DNA of 64,000 bases from Streptococcus orisasini (lineage in GTDB: Bacteria; Bacillota; Bacilli; Lactobacillales; Streptococcaceae): NCBI RefSeq assembly GCF_001431045.1, contig NZ_BCLE01000020.1, positions 1-64,000 on the forward strand, in the 5' to 3' direction. The notes under the pieces were generated by a model, which was not told the origin of the DNA, did not search any database, and worked only from the letters and a program-made list of their open reading frames with translations. Positions 38,155 to 46,745 of this stretch are shown in pieces. A program made the position numbers and the translations under genes. The stretch's first letter is position 1; the number at the start of each line of letters is the position of its first letter.

Positions 38155-39368
38155 CAGTGCTTGCTCCTTCGTTTTTTGCGTAGTGTATAAGCAATGTTGG
38201 CTAGTTTATAGATCGGACTGACAGGAAGGTTAAATTCGCCGATAAATTCTTCAATTTCAGGTTTAAATTTAGACTTGAAATTGTAGAGTCCGCCGGAGAG
38301 GTCGTTTTCAATACCGCCCATATTCTGCCACTTATTGCCTCTTTCAAAGGCGTGGTCAGCTGTTGCAAACCATGTGTAGATGGCTGCCTGGTAACGGCGA
38401 AAACTCTCATCCATACCAGCATAAACGTTTTCTGAAGTCCCTCCGAATTCAAGGGACAGGGTACCAGACAGCGGAACGACTTCCTTGCCCGCGTCTAAAT
38501 GCTCTTTTAAGAAAGTCATTTCATCTGATAGACGCTCAATTTCTTTTTTCGTATTATCAATTTTGCCAGGCTTAACCTTATCACCATAATTAGCCAAGGT
38601 CTGTTCAGCCTTTTCCTTTTGGGCTTCTAGTTCTTTTAGGCGCTCTTTTAAATTGAGTGTTGCCAAAGTAATATAAGACTGCTCGGGATAGGTATCCAGA
38701 AGTTTTTTGTAGTAATCAATTCCTCTGAGATAAATGCTTTTGCGATCCTCGGTCTTTTTCATAAGAAAGGCAAAATCTTCTAAAAGGTCGTAATCACCGA
38801 ATTGAACGCGAACGCCCTTATTTTTAGCTGTGCGGATAGATTGGCGGATTTTTTTGGATAGGTTGGCTTCAGAAAAATCTTTAGCATAAATATTAGCCTG
38901 AAAACGTGGCTGAATGGTTTCACCCATGTCAGCTGTCTGTCCTAACCATTCACAGCCCAGTTTTTGCAAGTTACTAATGATTTCCTGAGCTTTGGGATTG
39001 GTAATTGCCTCCTCATCAACTTGATGATGGTTGAGTAAAATGAAAGGATCAAATTTGATGAAGAGTGCATGTTTGGTCTTAGCATATTTTTTAAGAGAGT
39101 TCAATACAAAAGTCAGTAGTGCACTATCCTGATAATCCATAATCGGACCGCGAGGAATGTAGAGCATGGACATCCCCAAAGGTAGAGGTTTAATCAGGAC
39201 AGCAGCCACAGCCAACAGCTCTTCGTCCTTGTAAAAGCCAATGCGCTCACTTTTCCAGTTGTCTTTTACATGTGCCCAACTAGAGCTTTGCAGGAGATTG
39301 GCCTGTTGGCTTTCTTCAACAAAACGATCATGTTCTTTAGCTGAAATACCGATTTTATAAGTGTACAT
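38154..39368 (-). CDS. murM: FemABX peptidyltransferase, MurM-like
   Basis: 404 residues from the ATG at 39368. It adds the first residue (Ser or Ala in relatives) to the lipid II lysine using charged tRNA. A GNAT-like domain comes first (YIPRGPIMDYQDSALLTF), then a predicted coiled-coil insertion (about 240-290, LKELEAQKEKAEQTL), and the C-terminal conserved WQNMGGIENDLSGGLYNFKSKF. The start codon overlaps the HAD gene stop and its stop overlaps the murN start, so three genes are translationally linked. Confidence 0.9.
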   Translation of the reverse strand: MYTYKIGISAKEHDRFVEESQQANLLQSSSWAHVKDNWKSERIGFYKDEELLAVAAVLIKPLPLGMSMLYIPRGPIMDYQDSALLTFVLNSLKKYAKTKHALFIKFDPFILLNHHQVDEEAITNPKAQEIISNLQKLGCEWLGQTADMGETIQPRFQANIYAKDFSEANLSKKIRQSIRTAKNKGVRVQFGDYDLLEDFAFLMKKTEDRKSIYLRGIDYYKKLLDTYPEQSYITLATLNLKERLKELEAQKEKAEQTLANYGDKVKPGKIDNTKKEIERLSDEMTFLKEHLDAGKEVVPLSGTLSLEFGGTSENVYAGMDESFRRYQAAIYTWFATADHAFERGNKWQNMGGIENDLSGGLYNFKSKFKPEIEEFIGEFNLPVSPIYKLANIAYTLRKKRRSKH

Positions 39369-40177
39369 TAGTTTAAAACCCACTCTCTAAGGGCGTAGGC
39401 AACGCCGCTTTCTTCGTTTGATTTGGTGATATATTTAGCTATTTTTTTGAGTTCGGGAATACCGTTTTCCATAACAACAGGGTTGCCAACAGCTTCAAGC
39501 ATAGGGCGGTCATTTTCTTCATCACCGATTGCCATGGTCTCATCTTTGCTGAGTCCCAGTTTTTGTGCTAATTGATTGACAGCAGTTCCCTTGCTGACTT
39601 TCTTATTCATAATTTCTAAGTAAAAAGGACGTGATTTAACGATGGTATAATGCTGGTAAAAGCTGGCCGGAATCTTGGCAATGGCTGCGGCTAAAACTTC
39701 AGGCTCATCAATCATCATGATTTTAACAATTTCTTTGTCTGCCATCTCTTCAGGAGTACGATAATAAACTGGCATATTGACAAGAGTGGCTTCATGAACG
39801 GTGTACTTGCCGATATTTCGATTAGCTGTATAAATGCCTTCTTTAGTAATGGCATGCATATGCACACCTAACTTACGGCTGAGCAGTTCAATGTCAAGGT
39901 AGTCTTCATAAGTCAGCGTTTCCTTGACCATGTCTTCACCAGTAGCAGTGTCTTGCACCAAACCACCGTTGAAGGTAATCACATAGTCTCCCTTGTTTCT
40001 GAGATTTAGTTCATTTAAAAGATCTGTGACTCCTGCAATGGGCCTACCGGTTGCAATAACAACCTTCACGCCTGCTTTTTTGGCATCTTGGATAGCTGAA
40101 AAAACTTCTGGTGTTATTTCGCGTTTGTTATTAAGCAATGTACCGTCAATATCAACAGCAACTAATTTAATAGACAT
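39368..40177 (-). CDS. Cof-type HAD phosphatase
   Basis: 269 residues. Motif I DIDGTLLNNKREIT is at residues 9-22, the sugar-phosphatase cap domain spans about 85-190, and motif III/IV GDEENDRPMLEAVGNPVVM is near residue 217. This matches the YidA/Cof group, which dephosphorylates sugar phosphates or flavin precursors with broad specificity. An RBS (TAGGAAA) is present. It is the first gene of the operon with murM and murN, an arrangement conserved in mutans streptococci; any link to wall synthesis is unproven. Confidence 0.92.
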   Translation of the reverse strand: MSIKLVAVDIDGTLLNNKREITPEVFSAIQDAKKAGVKVVIATGRPIAGVTDLLNELNLRNKGDYVITFNGGLVQDTATGEDMVKETLTYEDYLDIELLSRKLGVHMHAITKEGIYTANRNIGKYTVHEATLVNMPVYYRTPEEMADKEIVKIMMIDEPEVLAAAIAKIPASFYQHYTIVKSRPFYLEIMNKKVSKGTAVNQLAQKLGLSKDETMAIGDEENDRPMLEAVGNPVVMENGIPELKKIAKYITKSNEESGVAYALREWVLN

Positions 40178-40313
40178 TATTTTTCCTAATTTCTAAATAC
40201 AAATTTCTACAGACTATCTTACTAAAAATCAAGCTGTTTGTCATGCTGATAAGATAAATTTATGCTTTAAAGCATAACTGTACAGAACTATTAAACTTGA
40301 TTGATTAGAGAGG

Positions 40314-41618
40314 TTATCTGTCAGGGATAGTCAAGTGTTTGTTTTTGATATAGCTGGCAAAGGTTTCTTTAGCTTCGACAAACAGGTCGTCTTTGATCAG
40401 CATCTCTTTTGGGAAATAAAAGCGCCTGTCGCCATGGATTGTGCCAGACAAGGTATGAACAAGAGGTGAGAGGGTAGATAGCTCGGCGATAGAGCCGTCT
40501 TCCTGCAGCATTTCAATTTGAGTTCTTGGATTTTTGACATCCGGCTTGTAGACATCATAAGGTAAATCAAAATTAAGATGAACAGCGGTATAATAATCGG
40601 GGTCAAATCCCAGTGATTTAACAATTTTTCTGAGTGTCTCCAAATCATTGATTTTATCTTCGTCAAAAGTTATAGACTTAAAGACCTTCCGGTTAACAAA
40701 GCGGCTGGACAAATCAGAAAGAATCTTATCACTGCTATTCATCCATGTTTGAAAATAGGTATTCATCACACCATCATCCAGGCTGAGATAGTCTTCCAGA
40801 GTGACTGCATTTTCAAAAAAAGGAATAAGGTGTGGCGATGTAATGGTAAAGAATTCTTTTTCTCTCGGATAGAGATATTTGGCTCGCTTGAGGAGATTTT
40901 GCAGCAGTACTTCCATAGCCCGACTGGCCGGGTGGAAATAGACCTGCATGTACATTTGATAGCGGCTGATGATGTAGTCTTCAACAGCATGCATGCCATC
41001 TCGTGAAAAGGCAATGCCGTTTTCAATCGGACGGATAACCCGCAGAATGCGAGTCAAGTCAAAGGCTCCATAACTAGCACCGGTAAAGTAGGAGTCCCGT
41101 AGGAGGTAATCCATGCGATCAACATCAATCTGGCTGGAAATCAGCTGCTCAACCTGTTTATTGGGATAGGTGTGGTTGATGACACTGGCTACCTTATCAG
41201 GAAAATCAAAGGACACCCGCCGCAAAATTTGATTGATTTCGGTTTCTGGACTTAAAATAATCTGCTGGGTGATGGCTTCGTGATCTGTGTTAAAAAGTCT
41301 TTCAAAGGTATGCGAATAAGCTCCATGGCCAATATCATGAAGAAGGGCCGCAGCCATTGCCAGCAGCGATTCATCCTTATTCCAGATGTCAGGATACCTT
41401 TTGTCAAAAATATTGGTAACACGTCTAGCCAGGTAGTAAACCCCAAGACAATGCGAAAAGCGGCTGTGTTCAGCACCATGGAAGGTAAAGCTGGATGATC
41501 CCAGCTGTTTGATGCGGCGTAGCCGTTGAAATTCTTTGCTGTTGATGAGGTCGTAAATGACCTCACTTTCTACAGGAATGTAATTATGAACAGGATCTCG
41601 AAATACTTTTTCAATCAT
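40314..41618 (-). CDS. HD-domain phosphohydrolase (dNTPase-like)
   Basis: 434 residues. The metal-binding HD motif is spread over HSRFSHCLG (about 51-59) and LLHDIGHGAYSHTFE (about 92-106), with DVDRMDYLLRDSYFTGA near residue 168. This matches the YwfO-type cytoplasmic HD proteins related to dGTP triphosphohydrolases. The nucleotide substrate is not certain. On the minus strand an extended -10 box, TGTTATAAT (41625-41633), ends six bases before the ATG and no RBS is present, so a leaderless mRNA is likely. It is transcribed divergently from the TauE gene 108 bases away. Confidence 0.87.
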   Translation of the reverse strand: MIEKVFRDPVHNYIPVESEVIYDLINSKEFQRLRRIKQLGSSSFTFHGAEHSRFSHCLGVYYLARRVTNIFDKRYPDIWNKDESLLAMAAALLHDIGHGAYSHTFERLFNTDHEAITQQIILSPETEINQILRRVSFDFPDKVASVINHTYPNKQVEQLISSQIDVDRMDYLLRDSYFTGASYGAFDLTRILRVIRPIENGIAFSRDGMHAVEDYIISRYQMYMQVYFHPASRAMEVLLQNLLKRAKYLYPREKEFFTITSPHLIPFFENAVTLEDYLSLDDGVMNTYFQTWMNSSDKILSDLSSRFVNRKVFKSITFDEDKINDLETLRKIVKSLGFDPDYYTAVHLNFDLPYDVYKPDVKNPRTQIEMLQEDGSIAELSTLSPLVHTLSGTIHGDRRFYFPKEMLIKDDLFVEAKETFASYIKNKHLTIPDR

Positions 41619-41624
41619 AGTTCC

Positions 41625-41633
41625 ATTATAACA
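41625..41633 (-). promoter_or_regulatory. Extended -10 of the HD gene, probably leaderless
   Basis: Minus-strand TGTTATAAT, then GGAACT, then the ATG at 41618. GGAA could weakly serve as an RBS only if transcription started upstream. Confidence 0.6.
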
Positions 41634-41691
41634 AAATTTGTTGGAGATGCCTGTTTTCTAAATGGCAGCAGAAGAAAAAAATCTTTTTGTA

Positions 41692-41720
41692 TTTACGGAT
41701 TTCTCAATTTGCATTATAAT
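41692..41720 (+). promoter_or_regulatory. Promoter of the TauE gene, probably leaderless
   Basis: TTTACG (41692-41697), a 17-bp spacer and TATAAT (41715-41720), then GAATGA and the ATG at 41727. Confidence 0.6.
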
Positions 41721-41726
41721 GAATGA

Positions 41727-42605
41727 ATGACAAATAATTTAATACTCCATGCCATCCAGCTGCTTTTACTGGCTCTGATTGTTGGGATTATGGGAACTAT
41801 TTTATGGCATGCTAAAAAACATAGGATTAATTTAAAAGAAAAATTTTTAACAGGCTTTTGGATTGGCTATTTAACTGACCTGCTTGATACTCTGGGAATT
41901 GGGACTTTCGCTACGACAACGACCCTGTTTAAGGCGACCAAATTAGTCGAAGATGACCGCAAAATCCCGGCTACCATGTCAACCGCGCATGTTATTCCTG
42001 TCTTGGTTGAAGCTCTTTGTTTTGTAACCATTGTTCAGGTGGATATTACCACCTTGCTCTGCATGGCCGCAGCTTCCTTTAGCGGAGCTTTTGTCGGCAG
42101 CCGTATTACTAAGAATTGGAACACCCGGCAGGTGCAGCGTGTCCTGGGAGTTCTGCTGATAATTGCAGCCTTGGTAATGGTTTACCGGATGCTGACCAAT
42201 CCGGGTGCTGGTATTTCGTCTGATGTCCGCGGTTTGAAAGGCATTTGGCTTTTGATTGGTGTTATTTTTGATTTTATCATCGGTATGCTGATGACTATGG
42301 GGCTTGGTAATTATGCACCGGAGCTGATTTTCTTTTCCTTGATGGGAATCAATCCTTCCATCGCTCTGCCAGTTATGATGCTAGATGCTTCTATGATTTT
42401 AACGGCTAGTTCCATGGAATTTATCAAATCTGACCGTGTGCATTGGCCGGGAACGATGGGGATTATCATCGGAGGTATTCTTGGCGTTTTGACCGCGGCC
42501 TTTTTCCTCAGCAGTTTAGACATTAATAATCTTAAAATTTTGGTTGTTTTCATCGCTCTTTTTACCGGCGGAACTCTGCTGCGTTCTTCCATTATCAAAA
42601 GATAA
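41727..42605 (+). CDS. TauE/SafE family membrane transporter
   Basis: 292 residues with eight or nine hydrophobic segments. It belongs to the TauE/SafE group (sulfite exporter-like), whose members move sulfonates, sulfite or related organic anions; the substrate here is unknown. The two-repeat topology is visible, with LLDTLGIGTFATTTTLFKATKL in the first half and GLGNYAPELIFFSLMGINPSIALPVMMLD in the second. The promoter predicts a leaderless mRNA. The DUF1934 gene lies 47 bases downstream in the same direction and may be co-transcribed. Confidence 0.85.
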   Translation: MTNNLILHAIQLLLLALIVGIMGTILWHAKKHRINLKEKFLTGFWIGYLTDLLDTLGIGTFATTTTLFKATKLVEDDRKIPATMSTAHVIPVLVEALCFVTIVQVDITTLLCMAAASFSGAFVGSRITKNWNTRQVQRVLGVLLIIAALVMVYRMLTNPGAGISSDVRGLKGIWLLIGVIFDFIIGMLMTMGLGNYAPELIFFSLMGINPSIALPVMMLDASMILTASSMEFIKSDRVHWPGTMGIIIGGILGVLTAAFFLSSLDINNLKILVVFIALFTGGTLLRSSIIKR

Positions 42606-42652
42606 ATTGGTACAAAGACAGGTGAAACAAGACTTATATTACAGGAGACAGT

Positions 42653-43039
42653 ATGCAGCTTTATTTACGAAATAAAATTAATGTAGATGGTCAAGCAGAA
42701 GTTATTGAGCAGGCCTATCCTGTTGAGATAACTGAAAAAAACGGCTTTTCTTATCTGATTTTTATAAATGAGGAAGATGAAAAAGTTATCATTAAGTGCA
42801 GTGATGAGGAGATTCTTGTGACGCGCTTTTCCAGTCCTAAATCTACTATGCGTTTTCATAAGGACAAAAAAGCCTTGGCTAGTCTTCCTACACCTGTAGG
42901 AATTCAGCATTTTGTAACAGAGACCAGCCTGTTTAAAGTGGAAGAGCAGTCTGTCCAGATTGATTATGTTTTGAAAAATACAGATCCAGAGTCACAGGCA
43001 ATTTTTGCCGAGTATCAATTAAGCCTGAATTGGAAATAG
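42653..43039 (+). CDS. DUF1934 family beta-barrel protein (YwiB-like)
   Basis: 128 residues with an alternating strand pattern and no membrane segment. The sequence (NGFSYLIFINEEDEKVIIKCSDEEILVTRF and the late TPVGIQHFVTETS) fits the DUF1934/YwiB calycin-like family, widespread in Firmicutes and of unknown role. The RBS CAGGAGA is good. A strong terminator follows. Confidence 0.83.
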   Translation: MQLYLRNKINVDGQAEVIEQAYPVEITEKNGFSYLIFINEEDEKVIIKCSDEEILVTRFSSPKSTMRFHKDKKALASLPTPVGIQHFVTETSLFKVEEQSVQIDYVLKNTDPESQAIFAEYQLSLNWK

Positions 43040-43044
43040 AAAAG

Positions 43045-43093
43045 AACGAATGAATTTTGCAGTAGTCTTATTTGCAGAACTCATTCGTTTTTT
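43045..43093 (+). terminator. Terminator after the DUF1934 gene
   Basis: AACGAATGA pairs with TCATTCGTT, with an inner TTGCA/TGCAA, followed by TTTTTT. Confidence 0.85.
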
Positions 43094-43384
43094 TGATGCC
43101 ATTTTATATAAAATCTTTTGTTCTAGTTTTAAGTCTGCTTTCCTATTACAGAGAAAAATTTGCAGCCATACTATTTGTGTAATAAGGTTTTAGAACATGA
43201 AGGATATAAAACGTTTCAAAAAGAAACTAAAAATAAAGAATAGGATAAATGCCTGAACTTTATTTTTTTATGTTTCATTTTGTTTCGTATTTCCCTGCAA
43301 AAACCTTCTAAACATTTATCAAAATAGTATAATTATGGTTGTCAAAAACAAGAAATTCCCTTTTTGGGTAAAGGAGGATCACAC
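43094..43384 (+). promoter_or_regulatory. Control region of the aldolase-transporter operon
   Basis: No gene. TATAAT (43328-43333) has no recognisable -35, which suggests activator dependence. Upstream are two TGTTTC repeats one helical turn apart (43271 and 43281), a GTTTC-N5-GAAAC palindrome (43213-43227) and a cre-like ATAAAACGTTTCAA (43206-43219). TGTTTCATTT also occurs at 48547-48556, next to the regulator gene start, making it a candidate operator for that regulator. Confidence 0.45.
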
Positions 43385-44293
43385 ATGAATACTATTGAGC
43401 TAAAAGGAATCATTACTCCCATTTTGACTCCGATGCGGGATGATGAGTCGGTAAATTTGGATGAACTGCGAAATCAAATTGAACGTCTGATTGAAGGTGG
43501 CGTGCATGGAATTTTTCCATTTGGAACAAATGGAGAAGGTTACATTTTAAGCTATGACGAAAAAATTGACGTTTTGAAAACTACCATTGAACAAGTTAAG
43601 GGAAGAGTTCCTGTTTATGCTGGTACAGGATGTATTTCTACTAAAGAGACTATCCAATTAAGTAAGGCTGCACAGGAATTGGGAGCAGATGTTTTATCTA
43701 TTATCACCCCAAGTTTTGCCCTTGCTTCCCAAAAAGAACTTTATGATCACTATGCAGCGGTTGCCAAAGAAGTGGACTTACCGATTGTTTTATATAATAT
43801 TCCAGCGCGGACAGGGAATAAACTTCTGCCTGAAACTGTTGAAAAATTAGCTCGCGATGTTGATAATATCATCGGCGCAAAGGATTCTAGCGGTGATTGG
43901 GACAATCTCAAAGAATACATCCACAGGACGAAAAATCTAGATAAGAAATTCTTTGTACTGTCTGGAAATGATGCTTTAATTTTGCCAGCTTTAAAAGAAG
44001 GCGGAACGGGAGGAATTGCAGGCTGTTCAAATGTCTATCCGCATGTTCTTTCATCAATTTACGATCTTTTCCAAGAAGGAAAACTTGAAGAAGCTCAGCA
44101 AGCTCAAGACTCTATTGCCGATTTCAGAGCTGTTTTCCAATATGGCAATCCAAATACTGTTGTCAAAACAGCTGTAAAATTATTAGGCTATCCTGTTGGT
44201 GACTGCCGCCGGCCATTCAATTATTTACCAAAAGAAGGAATAGATGCTTTAAACGCTGTTTTAGCAGCTAATAAAGAAAAAGGAATGCGTTAA
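43385..44293 (+). CDS. DapA-superfamily aldolase (keto-acid lyase)
   Basis: 302 residues from the ATG at 43385 (RBS AAAGGAGG). TIM barrel of the dihydrodipicolinate synthase/N-acetylneuraminate lyase family. The substrate motif is GTNGEG (about 49-54), the catalytic Tyr in VLYNIPARTG near residue 138 and the Schiff-base Lys in IGAKDSSGDW near 163. GTNGE rather than GTTGE is common in 2-keto-3-deoxy-acid aldolases (YagE/YjhH type). Lysine biosynthesis is unlikely given its neighbours: an anion transporter, a VOC protein and the acid-sugar kinase cluster. It probably splits a 2-keto-3-deoxy acid; the substrate is an inference. Confidence 0.85.
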   Translation: MNTIELKGIITPILTPMRDDESVNLDELRNQIERLIEGGVHGIFPFGTNGEGYILSYDEKIDVLKTTIEQVKGRVPVYAGTGCISTKETIQLSKAAQELGADVLSIITPSFALASQKELYDHYAAVAKEVDLPIVLYNIPARTGNKLLPETVEKLARDVDNIIGAKDSSGDWDNLKEYIHRTKNLDKKFFVLSGNDALILPALKEGGTGGIAGCSNVYPHVLSSIYDLFQEGKLEEAQQAQDSIADFRAVFQYGNPNTVVKTAVKLLGYPVGDCRRPFNYLPKEGIDALNAVLAANKEKGMR

Positions 44294-44319
44294 TCTAAAA
44301 GCAAGTAAAGGAGGAAATT

Positions 44320-45597
44320 ATGACAAGTCAAATGATTATGGCATTAGCAATTACTGTCTTTATGATTATTTTAATTATGAGAGACAGATTGCCGTTTGGT
44401 GCTCCGCCGCTTATTGCCTTGCTTTTGTTGGTTGTGACAGGGGTAACTGATATTAAAGGTGCTTTTGCAGGTTTTGCCAATTCAACAATTATGATGCTGG
44501 CTGCTTTTATGGCCATTATTGCTGCCTTACAAAAGACAAGTTTTATTACTAAATTTAAAGCAGCCATGTTTAATATGGCTAAAAAGGGCGGTTATAAAGC
44601 TTATATCCTATTGATTGTCATTGTCATGCTGGGAACAAGCTTGTTTGGGACAGGCTCTACAGCTTATTATGTTTTAGTAATTGGGCTTTTGTCTGCTTTG
44701 CCTGAAAATAAAGCGCTTGCTCCGTCCAAGGTCTTGATGCCTGCAGGTTTTGCTGCCAATCACCCCTTGGTGCCATTTAATACGGCCTTACAATATGGGA
44801 TTACTGTTGCCGTTCTGGACGCTGCTGGAGCGGCCACTAAGGTTAACCTGGTAAAATTTTCAATTGTAAACCTCATTCTTTCTTTAGGTTTCCTTGCATG
44901 GTCAATTTTAGCCTATAAATTTTTACCAGAACATCCAATATCTAAAGGCTCTTCGGATAAAGAAGCAGATCAACTAGAGGAAACTCATCTGACAAAAAAA
45001 CAAGAACTCGTAACTTATTTGTCTTTTGCACTTGCTGTAGTTGGAATGGTTTCACAAAGTTATATAGGTGATGCTGGCTATGCTTTGACAGGTATTGCGG
45101 TTATCCCAATTTTCTTAGTAGGTGTCTTAGATTTTAAAGAAATCAGAGATGCTATCAGCGCACCGATAATTATCATGTCAGCTGGTGTTATTGGTGTGGC
45201 AGATGCTTTGGGAGGCACTGGTCTTACAGAAATGGTCGGTAAATCTGTAGCAGGTATGCTCGGCTCTAATATCAATCCTTTCTTATTGATATTTGCTTTC
45301 TGTATTTTAACTAGTTTATTAGCTACTTTGACTGGTTCCACGATTGGTACTGTCTATGTATTTGCTCCATTAGCTATTGCAACTTGTTTAAAACTTGGTT
45401 TTGATCCGACTGCTGCGGCAACAGCTATCGTTATTTCTGGCTGGTGCGGTCATTTCTTACCTGTAGATGGTATGCCAGCTCTGATTATGGGAACAGGGAA
45501 TTACACGATGATTGAATTTTGGAAATTTACCATCCCTCAATACTTTATTCGTTTATTTGCACTTACAGCAGGAGCTTTGCTCCTATTCCCAGTTTAA
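44320..45597 (+). CDS. SLC13/CitMHS-like organic anion transporter
   Basis: 425 residues with about eleven membrane segments in two halves. The repeated helix-breaking motifs (FGTGSTAYYVLV near 107-118 and TLTGSTIGTVYVFAPLAI near 340-357) are typical of the ion transporter superfamily that includes DASS and citrate carriers. It should import a carboxylate or sugar acid, most likely the substrate handled by the flanking aldolase and the kinase/PdxA2 cluster. The RBS AAAGGAGG is strong. It is the second gene of the operon, 26 bases after the aldolase. Confidence 0.83.
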   Translation: MTSQMIMALAITVFMIILIMRDRLPFGAPPLIALLLLVVTGVTDIKGAFAGFANSTIMMLAAFMAIIAALQKTSFITKFKAAMFNMAKKGGYKAYILLIVIVMLGTSLFGTGSTAYYVLVIGLLSALPENKALAPSKVLMPAGFAANHPLVPFNTALQYGITVAVLDAAGAATKVNLVKFSIVNLILSLGFLAWSILAYKFLPEHPISKGSSDKEADQLEETHLTKKQELVTYLSFALAVVGMVSQSYIGDAGYALTGIAVIPIFLVGVLDFKEIRDAISAPIIIMSAGVIGVADALGGTGLTEMVGKSVAGMLGSNINPFLLIFAFCILTSLLATLTGSTIGTVYVFAPLAIATCLKLGFDPTAAATAIVISGWCGHFLPVDGMPALIMGTGNYTMIEFWKFTIPQYFIRLFALTAGALLLFPV

Positions 45598-45615
45598 TAT
45601 TGACGAGGTTTCATC

Positions 45616-45963
45616 ATGAAAAATACATTTGAATTAGCCCACATTGGGATTAATACGGAATCTGAAGAAGAAGCATTAGAACTAGCCAAATTATTAAGTC
45701 TAATGTTTAACTTAGAACCTAGACACGGAATGAAGTCAGAATTTGCAGGCAGTTATTTTGAATGCCTCAAGCGTCCATATCTAGGTAAAAACGGTCACGT
45801 TGCCATGATTACTGCAGATGTAGAATCTGCTGTTGAAGAATTAAAGGAAAAAGGATTTAGTTTTTTAGATGACACGATTCAGTTGACTGAAGATGGGAAA
45901 CTAAAAAATATTTACCTTGATGGCGAATTTGGTGGATTTGCTATTCATATTTTAAGGAAATAA
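45616..45963 (+). CDS. VOC superfamily protein
   Basis: 115 residues. Two beta-alpha-beta-beta-beta units of the vicinal oxygen chelate fold are suggested by ELAHIGINTESEEEALELAKLL at the start and YLDGEFGGFAIHIL at the end. His8 and a late Glu/His could be metal ligands. VOC proteins include isomerases, lyases and dioxygenases, so function is open. It is the third gene of the aldolase-transporter operon and may act on the same substrate as an isomerase or dehydratase. Confidence 0.75.
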   Translation: MKNTFELAHIGINTESEEEALELAKLLSLMFNLEPRHGMKSEFAGSYFECLKRPYLGKNGHVAMITADVESAVEELKEKGFSFLDDTIQLTEDGKLKNIYLDGEFGGFAIHILRK

Positions 45964-46047
45964 GATGAATGACAAAAAGAGAGGGAAAAGACAACAATGA
46001 TGTTAAAATGAACTCTAAAAAGGGAAGTTGGACAAAGTCCAACCTCC

Positions 46048-46337
46048 CAGACTGAAGAAAAAGTCAATTTTTATCAAAAGAACTATTGTGTTATGATACT
46101 TTCCTTAGGTAGCGCGGACGGTAGCAACTTCCTTTGGAATTTCATACCTAGATTTTGAGCCCAAGTCTCAAAATCTCCGAACGCCAGAAATAAGTGATTT
46201 CTGGCGTTTTTGCTACAGCGGAAAGTATCTGGGTCAGACTCATTTAATTCGCCTATTTTCTTATAGATTGTGAATTGATATTATCCTAAGCTGTGTGTGC
46301 TTGTGAAATGCTAACTATAGAGTTTGTCTACAACCTG
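46048..46337 (+). repeat. Structured repeat element, reference full copy
   Basis: 290 bp. Ends CAGACTGAAGAAAAAGTC and, on the other strand, CAGGTTGTAGACAAACTC (13 of 18 alike). Stems: GATACTTTCC (46095-46104) with GGAAAGTATC (46220-46229); GTAGC (46109-46113) with GCTAC (46212-46216); AGATTTTGAG (46150-46159) with CTCAAAATCT (46167-46176); AACGCCAGAAAT (46180-46191) with ATTTCTGGCGTT (46197-46208). The palindrome GTTGGAC-AAA-GTCCAAC plus CTCC is duplicated on both sides (46027-46047 and 46342-46362). Confidence 0.92.
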
Positions 46338-46341
46338 TGAG

Positions 46342-46367
46342 GTTGGACAAAGTCCAACCTCCTTTAA
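46342..46367 (+). terminator. Hairpin after the VOC operon, right-hand copy
   Basis: GGTTGGAC and GTCCAACC pair around AAA, followed by TCCTTTAATT, a modest terminator. The left copy at 46027-46047 has no T-run because the repeat element follows it. Confidence 0.5.
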
Positions 46368-46443
46368 TTATTTAAGATATAGCAGTTTGACGCAGTGGTT
46401 GGGGGTGGGACGACAAAATCGAAATCGTAATGTTATTACGATT

Positions 46444-46704
46444 CAACTTGAAGACAAAGTCTTTTATGAGACTTTCCTTAGGTGATACGGACGGCAGCAA
46501 CTTCCTTTGGAATTTTATGCCTAAGATTTGAGCCTAAGGTCTCAAATCTTCCGAGTGGCAGAAACAATGGGGTTTCTGCCACTTTTATCACGGCGGAAAG
46601 TCTCGGATTAAGGCTCGCTTCGCTCGCAAACCAAAGCCATTGAATTGATATTTGAAGAGCTTCAAAGCATGTTTGCATTGAAAAATGTGTTTGTCTATAC
46701 TCTG
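46444..46704 (+). repeat. Structured repeat element, second copy in this gap (variant type)
   Basis: 261 bp. Stems: GAGACTTTCC (46468-46477) with GGAAAGTCTC (46595-46604); GTGAT (46482-46486) with ATCAC (46587-46591); AAGATTTGAG (46523-46532) with CTCAAATCTT (46541-46550); AGTGGCAGAAAC (46554-46565) with GTTTCTGCCACT (46572-46583). A 21-bp palindrome (ATCGTAAT, GTT, ATTACGAT core) is duplicated exactly at 46423-46443 and 46705-46725. Confidence 0.9.
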
Positions 46705-46745
46705 AATCGTAATGTTATTACGATTTACCGATTTTTGTCCCACTC

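Noticed and set aside
43385-44293. DapA-like gene as true lysine-pathway dihydrodipicolinate synthase
   Set aside because: The GTNGEG motif and the catabolic neighbours favour a keto-acid aldolase. No other lysine or diaminopimelate gene is nearby.
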